Source: Oerskovia enterophila (GTDB lineage: Bacteria; Actinomycetota; Actinomycetes; Actinomycetales; Cellulomonadaceae). Taken from it: a stretch of DNA of 64,000 bases. The DNA lies in NCBI RefSeq assembly GCF_001692445.1, contig NZ_MAQA01000024.1, positions 1 through 64,000 on the forward strand, given 5' to 3'. Positions 54,555 to 60,999 of the stretch are shown one piece after another (the stretch's first letter is position 1; each line of letters begins with the position of its first letter). The translations under genes were made by a program, and so were the position numbers. The notes under the pieces are model-generated. The model was not told the origin of the DNA. It was given only the letters and a program-made list of their open reading frames with translations, and ran no database searches.

Positions 54555-54683
54555 TCATCAGCGCCCGGATTCGAACCAGGGTTGCCGTGGTCGGGGCCAC
54601 TGCCTTTCGGCTTCGCACTCGCGGTGCAGGGACTCGAACCCTCGACGTCACGGAGCCTTCGGCCGCTGGACTACTGCTGATGA
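54555..54683 (-). tRNA. tRNA-like element with interrupted anticodon loop
   Basis: Read on the minus strand: acceptor-like TCATCAGC/GCTGATGA (8 perfect pairs at the ends), U8-A9, a D-arm with AGCGGCC loop, a 5-bp anticodon stem CCGTG/CACGG, a 4-base variable loop and a 5-bp T-arm with TTCGAAT. The anticodon loop is 59 bases instead of 7 and itself holds a second T-arm-like AGGGTTCGAGTCCCT. Either a pseudo-tRNA with an insertion or a tRNA with an intron-like insert; no certain anticodon. Confidence 0.45.
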
Positions 54684-54807
54684 CCGGTCTGGGGTACGCA
54701 TCGACGACGGGCTGACGTGCCCCAGCCCGCACAGGCCCAGGCGTATGCTCGCGCACTTGCCGCCTGCCGTGGCGTCGTCGGGCCCGCGGGCGAGTGCGGG
54801 CATGCGA

Positions 54808-54835
54808 AAGGCCCCGTGGCGAACCTCGGGGCCTT
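54808..54835 (-). terminator. Hairpin terminator
   Basis: AAGGCCCCG and CGGGGCCTT form a 9-bp stem with a 10-base loop between the 282-aa gene and the tRNA-like element. Confidence 0.6.
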
Positions 54836-54854
54836 GTCTGCTGATGGGCGAAAC

Positions 54855-54877
54855 CCACCTAAACACAGGTTAGGTGG
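54855..54877. promoter_or_regulatory. Palindromic operator candidate
   Basis: CCACCTAA and TTAGGTGG flank a 7-base spacer. The position upstream of the late cluster and the short AT-containing arms suggest a protein-binding operator; hairpin function is possible. Confidence 0.4.
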
Positions 54878-54922
54878 ACAGAACGTCGACTGCAAGGTGA
54901 CTAGAGGTCCCGACGGTGAGCG

Positions 54923-55771
54923 TCATGCCGCCACCTGCTTGCGCCTGGGGCGCTCGGCGAGGTCGAGCGCGTCGGCGAGCCGGTACAGCCCGTCGACGAC
55001 TTCCTCGAGCTTCTCGCGCTGCACCCACTTGAAGACGGTGCCGGGCTTGACCTCGTGCCCGACGATCTTGAGTGCGCGCACGATCTCGGCGGGCGTCATG
55101 AGCCGGTCCTCGAGCGCGTCACGGACGTAGGCCTGCTGCTCGTCGTGCGTGAACTCGGTGCCGCACTCTCGGCAGGTCCCGCCGTCGCGCCCCTCGCGCA
55201 GGTAGAGCTCGCCCGAGCACCCCGCGCCGTCGGCCCCGCGGGCTCTGCAGGGTCCGACGTAGGTCGGGGGAGCGGGCCGTTCAAGCGTCGTGCGGACTCG
55301 TTCGCGGAAGTCGTGTGCCTCGTCGCAGAAGTCGAGGGCTTCGCGCTCGTCCTGCGTGAAGTGGCCGTACCTCTCGGCGACTTGTGCGAGCAAGGCGGGC
55401 ATGGCGGACGTCGTGATGGGGTCGCGCCGATCGGGGCAGTCCCACGAGCTTGGTGCGGGCGGGGTGGGCTGGCCGGCCTTGGTGGCTTCAGACGCCACGG
55501 CGAGCCAGGTCTCCACGCATTGTCCGTCGCAGCCGTGCTCGGGCGGGACCTCGTCGAGCAGGACCGCGGCGTAGAACCTCGCCTGATCCTCGATCTCGCG
55601 CATGAGGTCCGAGACCGCGACGTCGATGGGGAGCGGCGCCTCGTTCGATCCGGACGGCATCCCGGTCAGCGCGTTGCCGCCACCGCCGTGCAGTCGGGCT
55701 TGGAGTCGGGGCCAACGTTCGACGATCCACAGGAGATCGGTTCGTGCGTTCAGAGCGGTCTGTGAGTCCAT
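54923..55771 (-). CDS. Phage DNA-binding protein with zinc ribbon and helix-turn-helix
   Basis: 282 aa. Zinc-ribbon-type cysteines in CRARGADGAGCSGEL and CRECGTEF (about 175-215), then a helix-turn-helix (MTPAEIVRALKIVGHEVKPG, VFKWVQREKLEEVVDGLYRL; about 220-270). Likely a regulator of late transcription or a DNA-organising protein; the family is unknown to me. It is transcribed from the control region at 55.8-56.0 kb. Confidence 0.7.
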   Translation of the reverse strand: MDSQTALNARTDLLWIVERWPRLQARLHGGGGNALTGMPSGSNEAPLPIDVAVSDLMREIEDQARFYAAVLLDEVPPEHGCDGQCVETWLAVASEATKAGQPTPPAPSSWDCPDRRDPITTSAMPALLAQVAERYGHFTQDEREALDFCDEAHDFRERVRTTLERPAPPTYVGPCRARGADGAGCSGELYLREGRDGGTCRECGTEFTHDEQQAYVRDALEDRLMTPAEIVRALKIVGHEVKPGTVFKWVQREKLEEVVDGLYRLADALDLAERPRRKQVAA

Positions 55772-56145
55772 GCCGGCTCGCCTTCCGGTGGGCGGACTAC
55801 GGTACGGCGTCGGGGACGAGGGCTCAAGGCGGCCCCACGACGAGGCCGGGGCGTCGCGGGAGCTCCGCTTTTCCTAGGGAAAACACCACCTGAGATCGTG
55901 GATGAAACAACAGGCCCTCGTACTGTCTCGTCCTGTCCAGTTCGGTCTCGTTCTGCCTCATTCGGTCGCCCAGCGGGTCGATCGCCGTCACAGTAGATTC
56001 ATCGCTGGACGGCGAGGTGCAGCACACAGTAGGGTTTCATTGTCACCTCGTGAACCGGTCGGGTCTGCGAAACACAATGACTTTCCCCGACCGGGGAGAG
56101 GCCCTCGTGCTCCGAGGGCACGTACTACGGAACGAGGTGATCGTC
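55772..56145. other. Prophage control region
   Basis: About 370 bases between divergent transcripts with no convincing gene. It holds the 10-bp tandem repeats and lower-GC stretches, and probably the promoter for the minus-strand 282-aa gene. No repressor gene is visible nearby. Confidence 0.5.
55916..55965. repeat. Five tandem 10-bp repeats
   Basis: Five contiguous decamers: CCTCGTACTG, TCTCGTCCTG, TCCAGTTCGG, TCTCGTTCTG, CCTCATTCGG (consensus TCTCGTTCTG). The 10-base period equals one helical turn, placing each copy on the same DNA face. Confidence 0.75.
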
Positions 56146-56298
56146 ATGGCTGAGCGCATGCGCAGGCTTCGGCGAAGCAAGGCGGCTGACCCCCCGAGAG
56201 TGGGTCGAGCCGAGATCGCGCTGCGGGTCTTTGACCTGTGTGTACGCGCGATCCCGGCTCTGGTGCAGCTGGTAGTGCTGCTGCTAGACGTCCTGTAG
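56146..56298 (+). CDS. Small hydrophobic-tailed protein (50 aa)
   Basis: Basic N-terminus (MAERMRRLRRSKAADPPRVG) and a hydrophobic C-terminus (AIPALVQLVVLLLDVL). GAGGTG lies 7 bases before ATG 56146; a hairpin follows. Could be a tail-anchored phage peptide. Coding is moderately supported only. Confidence 0.4.
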   Translation: MAERMRRLRRSKAADPPRVGRAEIALRVFDLCVRAIPALVQLVVLLLDVL

Positions 56299-56313
56299 GG
56301 CGTCTGGCCAGTC

Positions 56314-56346
56314 GAGCGGGTCACGGTGTAGGGCCGTGGCCCGCTC
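56314..56346 (+). terminator. Hairpin terminator after the 50-aa gene
   Basis: GAGCGGGTCACGG and CCGTGGCCCGCTC pair over 13 bases with one wobble and a 7-base loop. Confidence 0.6.
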
Positions 56347-56669
56347 TGCTGTGTTATGGCTCGATCGTAGTCGTAGTTGCGAAGCGCTCGCAAGATGTTC
56401 GCGCAGGTTATTTCACTGGATCGTTGAACTTGTTATTGCGCCTAGGAGGTTTTGCGGATCCGTCGCAAGACTCCTTAGAGCAATATGGCTCTTCGAGATG
56501 TTGGAAGTTCGAGCTCTTCACAGTTTCGAGGATGTGCGAAGTGTTGCGTGTGACAGATGTAGCGGTCTGGCGTTATGTGCGCCTGGACTGTTACGCAGAT
56601 CTGCTGTTACAACTTGCTGTCTTGATCTTGCGCGCCGCGGGTGTCGCTAAGCGCGTCGGTGGTCACCGC

Positions 56670-56675
56670 TAGGCT
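56670..56675 (+). promoter_or_regulatory. Leaderless -10 box TAGGCT of a cargo gene
   Basis: TAGGCT lies 6 bases before ATG 56682, identical in hexamer and spacing to the one at 33313. Confidence 0.55.
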
Positions 56676-56681
56676 CCGGCC

Positions 56682-57302
56682 ATGACTTGGCTCACAGAGT
56701 GGTGGAACTCGATCGACTGGGGCGCGGAGTACTGGGCGGCGGTCGGTGGGCTCTCCGCCGCGATCACCGGCCTCGTCGCGATCTGGGCGCTACTGCATGC
56801 CGCGCGGGACAGCCGCGATCGGTCCCGACCGGTCATGGTCGCCGAGTACCGCATCCCGCCGTACAGCACCTTCGCCCTCTTGTTCGTGATCCGGAACGCC
56901 GGTGCGTCCGTCGCCCGCGATGTCACGGTGTCCTTCGATCCGGAACTCGGCACGCCGACCGCCGGTCAGAAGATCCGCCCTTACCTCGTTGAGCGGTATG
57001 CCGAGCCGATCCCGGTCCTGGCGCCCGGTCAGGAGCTCTCGAACTCGGTCCACGTCGACGAGAAGGACCAGGACGAGACTGACCTGCCGTTCGAGGTCAC
57101 GGTACGGATCCGGTACCGACGATCACGGTGGCGCTGGTACCAGGACGACTACCTCCTCAAGAGCGCGGTCTACACCAAGCACACGTGGCAAGAGTCGAGC
57201 ACGTCGCCCGACGGTCGCCTCAAGTCGATCAAGGAAGCGCTTGAGGGCAGCCGTCGAGCCCTCGAGACGATCGCGCGGAAGGTGCCTGGCGAGGAGGACT
57301 GA
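56682..57302 (+). CDS. Membrane-anchored cargo protein of unknown function
   Basis: 206 aa. A hydrophobic segment at about 15-42 (WAAVGGLSAAITGLVAIWAL) precedes a beta-rich domain (about 50-155) of Ig-like appearance (ALLFVIRNAGASVARDVTVS, then a conserved-type FEVTVRIRYRR) and a helical tail. The domain probably faces the cytoplasm or exterior depending on topology. Plus-strand and leaderless inside the minus-strand early region, so likely expressed from the prophage. Defence or exclusion is a guess. Confidence 0.65.
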   Translation: MTWLTEWWNSIDWGAEYWAAVGGLSAAITGLVAIWALLHAARDSRDRSRPVMVAEYRIPPYSTFALLFVIRNAGASVARDVTVSFDPELGTPTAGQKIRPYLVERYAEPIPVLAPGQELSNSVHVDEKDQDETDLPFEVTVRIRYRRSRWRWYQDDYLLKSAVYTKHTWQESSTSPDGRLKSIKEALEGSRRALETIARKVPGEED

Positions 57303-57843
57303 CCCTCTCGTCCTCGGTGACGATGTGGACGGGGTAGGTGGGGAGGCCGAGGCGACCGTGGTAGGTCGCGGCGGCGGGCATCGCGCCGTCGTCGCTCTCC
57401 TCGGGGTAGGAGATGACGAACGCGTCGCCGTCCTCGTCCCAGGTGACGATCCACGGGCGGTCGTAGGCGTCGCGGATCAGGACCGACGCGAGGCCTGCGT
57501 CCTCCATGGCGACGGTCAGGTGCTCCTCGAAGTCCGCGGGGGTCGCGAACGTGGCGGCGCGGTGCGTCTTGACCGCGTCCAGGATGCGACCGAGCTCCTC
57601 GTCGGACGGCTCGTCCTCCTCCGCGTTGGCGGCCGCCTCGAGGCGCACGGGGTTGGCGATGCTGATGGTGAACGAGGTGACGGTGGCGCCGTCGGTGGTC
57701 TGCCAGACATCGCGGCCGTGGGTCTGGGCGTTGCCGACCTTGAGCGCGAGGACGGTGCGGTTGTGGGCGGCGGTGCAGTGGAGTGCGGTGCCGACGGGCA
57801 GGTCCTCGACCCACTCGGTCGACACGGACTGGACGATGGTCAC
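57229..57843 (-). CDS. Phage early protein of unknown function
   Basis: 204 aa. Starts MTIVQSVSTEWVEDLPVGTA; contains NRTVLALKVGNAQTHGRDVW and a middle acidic helix (EEDEPSDEELGRILDAVKTH). The C-terminus is arginine- and proline-rich and overlaps the convergent plus-strand gene by 74 bases. First of a series of minus-strand genes with four-base overlaps. No family recognised. Confidence 0.65.
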   Translation of the reverse strand: MTIVQSVSTEWVEDLPVGTALHCTAAHNRTVLALKVGNAQTHGRDVWQTTDGATVTSFTISIANPVRLEAAANAEEDEPSDEELGRILDAVKTHRAATFATPADFEEHLTVAMEDAGLASVLIRDAYDRPWIVTWDEDGDAFVISYPEESDDGAMPAAATYHGRLGLPTYPVHIVTEDERVSPPRQAPSARSSRGLDGCPQALP

Positions 57844-58277
57844 GGGTGCTCCTTGATCGGGAGTCCGGCGGCTTGCCGGACGAGGTTGGCGCCGCCGGTG
57901 TAGGCGGCAGGGATCGGCGCGGGTGCCGGGGTGGGGGTGTGGTCGTCGGCTGCGAGCTCGTCGGCCCTGCAGGCGCCGCAGTGCCAGGCGGGGGAGGACG
58001 TGTGCCCGGGCTTGGGGCAGCGCGCGTAGTTCGCCGGCGCGGCGTCGAGGGGGCGGGCTGCGGACCAGTGGGCCCCGTCGTGTCCGATGACCGCGGGAGT
58101 GCGGTTCGTGGGCTCGACGGCGGCTTTGATCGCTGCGATGCAGAGCTGCTCGGCGGTGCCCTTCTTGCGGGCGTCGTAGAGGGCTTTGCGGACGCCGGCC
58201 ACGTCCCAGTCGGGGCGCAGTGTCGCGACGAGCGCAGCGAGTGCGCGGGCCTGGTCGTGGACGATCTCGGTCATCAT
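57840..58277 (-). CDS. Phage early protein with zinc-type cysteines
   Basis: 145 aa. Helical N-terminus (DQARALAALVATLRPDWDVA) and a C-terminal CPKPGH ... WHCGACRADEL cluster. Coupled to the replication-type gene upstream. It could be a helicase-loader-like partner, but the evidence is positional. Confidence 0.6.
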   Translation of the reverse strand: MMTEIVHDQARALAALVATLRPDWDVAGVRKALYDARKKGTAEQLCIAAIKAAVEPTNRTPAVIGHDGAHWSAARPLDAAPANYARCPKPGHTSSPAWHCGACRADELAADDHTPTPAPAPIPAAYTGGANLVRQAAGLPIKEHP

Positions 58278-58870
58278 CGGCCCGTCGCCATCTCGCGCGT
58301 TACGGAAGCGACGATTGATGATGAAGGTGATTCATCCCGGACAAGACCGAGGTGAGACGACCGCTCTCCCTCTCCTGTCTCTGTCTCCTGTCTCTTGTCT
58401 ATCTCTGCGATTCGTGAAGGATCGGTGGGCGAGTCGCTGGAGCGATCGATAGAGCGATCGGTGGTGCGATCCTCGACGCAGAGCGGGCAGTCCTCGCTGA
58501 ACCGGCCCTTCTTCACGTGCCAGCGCTCGTGATTCCCCGAGATTCCGCCGGTCTTGCGGGCTGCCTTCGCCTCGGTGATCTCGCCGGAGAGCATGTTCCA
58601 CTTCCCGAACGAGCGGATCTGCCACCCGTCCTCGACGGTCTCCCACAGGCCGACTCGGACGAGCGCAGCGACGCTCTTGGGGACCGCGCGGAGCCCGACC
58701 GCGACCGCGTCGAGGTCGAAGTCGCCGATGAAGCCGTCCGTTCCGGATCCCTTCGCGAACGCGAGAGCGCGGATGAACAGCAACTCGGCGTCCGGCCCGG
58801 CGCGCCGGATCGCACGGTCACGGGGGTAGTTCACGTCGAGCGGCACGAACTGACCCGGGATGCGCGCCAT
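58274..58870 (-). CDS. Putative phage replication protein (winged-helix, replisome-organiser-like)
   Basis: 198 aa. The N-terminal 110 residues (MARIPGQFVPLDVNYPRDRA; DLDAVAVGLRAVPKSVAALV; GLWETVEDGWQIRSFGKW) look like the winged-helix N-terminal domain of phage replication initiators. The middle encodes a Ser/Asp/Arg stretch from repetitive DNA that may hold the origin, as in lambda O. Family call moderate. Confidence 0.6.
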   Translation of the reverse strand: MARIPGQFVPLDVNYPRDRAIRRAGPDAELLFIRALAFAKGSGTDGFIGDFDLDAVAVGLRAVPKSVAALVRVGLWETVEDGWQIRSFGKWNMLSGEITEAKAARKTGGISGNHERWHVKKGRFSEDCPLCVEDRTTDRSIDRSSDSPTDPSRIAEIDKRQETETGEGERSSHLGLVRDESPSSSIVASVTREMATGR

Positions 58871-59220
58871 CAGCCCTCCTCGGGTGGTGGTGGGGTGGGG
58901 TTCGCGAGCTCGAACTGGCGGTCGAGAACACTGCGCTTGAGTGCGACCCGATCGCAGGGGTGACAGGCGAAGTAGACGCCGGTGTAGTGCCGCCCGTGAG
59001 TCGATCCGTACGGCTTCGGCGTGGGCTCTCCGCAGAGCTCGCAGACCGGGATAGGACCCGCGTGGTCAGGACAGAGGTCGTCCCGTCGATCGAGGCGCCA
59101 CCCGCGATACCGGAGGACCTTCCGGGCCCCGTCGGTGGCATCGAGAGCGCCTCGACCTGCCACAGTGGCGGTGTCCCGATTGGCACAGGTCTCGACGCGG
59201 CACACGACGTCGAGGGTCAT
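58870..59220 (-). CDS. Cysteine-rich zinc-binding phage protein
   Basis: 116 aa with CRVETC, CPDH, CELCGEP and CHPC spaced through the chain, likely two zinc sites. Starts MTLDVVCRVETCANRDTA. Located in the early operon with a one-base stop/start overlap downstream. Function unknown. Confidence 0.65.
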   Translation of the reverse strand: MTLDVVCRVETCANRDTATVAGRGALDATDGARKVLRYRGWRLDRRDDLCPDHAGPIPVCELCGEPTPKPYGSTHGRHYTGVYFACHPCDRVALKRSVLDRQFELANPTPPPPEEG

Positions 59221-59240
59221 AGCCCACTCGCGGCCGCCAC

Positions 59241-59396
59241 TCACGCGGCACCGTCCTTCTCGGCCTTGAGTGCCTCGGCCCAGATGTCTCGGACGGCGGG
59301 CGTCGTCGGGCGGTGGCCGTGGAGCATCTGGTGGCGGAGTCGGCCGGCGAGGTCCGGGGTGAAGGTGGCCCCGCATCGGCAGGTGTGGGTGGTCAT
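59241..59396 (-). CDS. 51-aa zinc-finger-like protein
   Basis: Translation starts MTTHTCRCGATFTPDLAGRL and has C6-x-C8 ... H-x4-H (RHQMLHGH), a C2H2-like layout. Starts overlapping the methyltransferase stop (ATGA) and ends 21 bases before the next gene. Similar tiny zinc fingers are common in actinophages. Confidence 0.6.
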   Translation of the reverse strand: MTTHTCRCGATFTPDLAGRLRHQMLHGHRPTTPAVRDIWAEALKAEKDGAA

Positions 59397-60184
59397 GCTG
59401 TCGCCCCGAGGTCGAGGACGTCCTGGTCGCCCCGTGGGACAGCTTGTCCCTGGGCCTCGCGGATCCGGCGCTCAGCGGTCGCTGCGTGATCGTCGACCAT
59501 CTCGACGCCGATGAACCGACGCCGCTCGAGCATCGCGGCGACCCCTGTGGTTCCCGAGCCCATGAACGGGTCGAGGACGGTGCCGTCCTCGGGGCAGATC
59601 TTGACGAGGGATCGCATGACGTCGACGGGCTTCTGCGTGATGTGCTCGCGCTCGCGCGGAGGCGAGGCTTGGTAGAAACCGGGGAGTACCGCGGCCGAGT
59701 AGTCGACCGGTAGGGGCCCGTTGCTGCCCCAAGCGACATACTCGGCCTGGGCGGTGAAGCGGCCGGACTGAGGCCGGGCGTTCGGCTTGACCCAGGGGAC
59801 AATGCCCCGCCAGATCCACCCGCCAGCCTGAATGGCGTCAGCGGTTGACGGGAGCTGACGCCAGTCGGTGAATGCGAGGATAATTCCGCCGGGCTTGGTA
59901 GTGCGGAGGGCCTCGCCCATCCAGAGCGCAGACCAGTAGGCGTAGGCGCGTTGGTCGCGATTGTCGCCGGAGAACGCAGCGATGTTGTCACGGGCGCTGC
60001 TGTCGGACTGAACGTACTTTGCGTGGGTTCCCTGCATACGGTCCCCTCGCACCATGCCGCCCGACGAGTAGGGCGGGTCGGACACGACGGCGTCAACGCT
60101 CCCGCTGGGCAGAGCCGCGAGCACTTGGAGGGCGTCGCCGCGATAGAGCGCGGCGCGGTCATCTGAGTAGTAGGGGGTGGTCAT
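59393..60184 (-). CDS. Phage DNA methyltransferase (N4/N6, beta class)
   Basis: 263 aa. Catalytic motif IV SDPPYS (D36-Y39) precedes the SAM motif I DPFMGSGTTG (205-214), an order of the beta class making N6-adenine or N4-cytosine. No restriction partner recognising the same site is adjacent, so it is an orphan type, which can shield phage DNA from host restriction. ATG 60184. Confidence 0.88.
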   Translation of the reverse strand: MTTPYYSDDRAALYRGDALQVLAALPSGSVDAVVSDPPYSSGGMVRGDRMQGTHAKYVQSDSSARDNIAAFSGDNRDQRAYAYWSALWMGEALRTTKPGGIILAFTDWRQLPSTADAIQAGGWIWRGIVPWVKPNARPQSGRFTAQAEYVAWGSNGPLPVDYSAAVLPGFYQASPPREREHITQKPVDVMRSLVKICPEDGTVLDPFMGSGTTGVAAMLERRRFIGVEMVDDHAATAERRIREAQGQAVPRGDQDVLDLGATA

Positions 60185-60486
60185 GCTGCTCTCGCTTCTC
60201 GGCGCCGGGACTCGGCGCCGTCGGGTTCGGTCTGCAGGGCGTCGCGACGTGCGGCCTGCAGGGTTGGGGTGTCGCCGTGGCGGCGCTCGTAGATCGGCTT
60301 GAGGCGACGTGCCGCGGCGCGTGTGGCGTCTGGGTCTTCCGTGACCTGTGCGCGGCGGGCACGTTCGGCCAGGACGTCGAGCCGTGACTGGTACGTCTCC
60401 TGCTCGGAGACGAGGAGCTGGTACGCGACCTCGCGCGACTGCTGCGTCATTCGCGCGTAGTCCTCGATCGACGGTGCGCGCCTCAT
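60181..60486 (-). CDS. Small helical phage protein
   Basis: 101 aa, predominantly charged and helical (MTQQSREVAYQLLVSEQETY, RLDVLAERARRAQVTEDPD). No family recognised. Coupled on both sides by four-base overlaps. Confidence 0.6.
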   Translation of the reverse strand: MRRAPSIEDYARMTQQSREVAYQLLVSEQETYQSRLDVLAERARRAQVTEDPDATRAAARRLKPIYERRHGDTPTLQAARRDALQTEPDGAESRRREARAA

Positions 60487-60809
60487 GCCGCGGCCCTCCG
60501 TTGCTTGCGGAGCGCAGCCGCACGCTCGGCCGGGGTCTTGCCGCCGAACATGCCGTACCGGATGGCGGCGTCGCTGCGGGACTCCGTTTCGAACGCAGCC
60601 TGGAGGCAGAGCGCCGCTACGGGGCAGCCGGCGCAGATCTTGCGGGCGTCGTCGTAGGCGCCTGGGAGGTCCGAGTTCGGGTGCCACGGGTCGCCCTGCA
60701 GCTCGTGGTCCCAGTCGCGGCACCTCGCGTCGAGGCGCCAGTCCTCGGGCTCGCGGGACGCGAGCGGGTTTGTTGGTCGGGTCATGGTCTGGGCGCGCAG
60801 GTTGGTCAC
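60483..60809 (-). CDS. WhiB-family iron-sulfur transcription factor (phage type)
   Basis: 108 aa from GTG 60809, chosen because AGGAGG lies six bases upstream. The four cluster cysteines are seen as C(RD) ... KICAGCPVAALC, followed by the WhiB turn YGMFGGKTP and a basic tail (RAAALRKQRRAAA). Host WhiB proteins bind SigA; phage versions such as WhiB of TM4 interfere with host WhiB2 and give superinfection exclusion. Confidence 0.88.
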   Translation of the reverse strand: MTNLRAQTMTRPTNPLASREPEDWRLDARCRDWDHELQGDPWHPNSDLPGAYDDARKICAGCPVAALCLQAAFETESRSDAAIRYGMFGGKTPAERAAALRKQRRAAA

Positions 60810-60934
60810 TGGTCCTCCTTGTGGCAGCCGCACGCGCAGTCGGTGGGCTCGTCGGTCGTGTAGTTCCAGGCGTCGCCCGAGCGCGCGCGGTACTTTCCTG
60901 CGGCGCAGTCGGGGGAGTAGGGCATGGGGTACAT
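60806..60934 (-). CDS. 42-aa cysteine-rich phage protein
   Basis: Translation MYPMPYSPDCAAGKYRARSG onward with a DCACGCH end. The stop overlaps the WhiB GTG (GTGA). Translation is supported by the tight overlap; the start (ATG 60934 or 60925) is uncertain. Confidence 0.5.
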   Translation of the reverse strand: MYPMPYSPDCAAGKYRARSGDAWNYTTDEPTDCACGCHKEDQ

Positions 60935-60986
60935 CACGCGGCCACCGCCGGACGGACGACGGCGCGGTCATGTCCCTGCCGGCCGC

Positions 60987-60992
60987 TACGCT
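60987..60992 (+). promoter_or_regulatory. Leaderless -10 box TACGCT of the SRA-HNH gene
   Basis: TACGCT lies 7 bases before ATG 61000. No ribosome-binding site is visible. Confidence 0.55.
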
Positions 60993-60999
60993 GCGCCAC

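Larger units (their letters stand above)
56299..56681. other. Low-GC gene-free stretch
   Basis: About 380 bases, clearly poorer in GC than its surroundings. It starts with a hairpin (56314-56346) and ends with the TAGGCT promoter of the next gene. Longer frames cross it but none has credible start, codon bias or similarity. Confidence 0.45.

Noticed and set aside
56336-56650. Plus-strand 104-codon frame in the low-GC stretch
   Set aside because: No ribosome-binding site, Cys/Arg-rich translation without similarity, and codon use unlike neighbouring genes.
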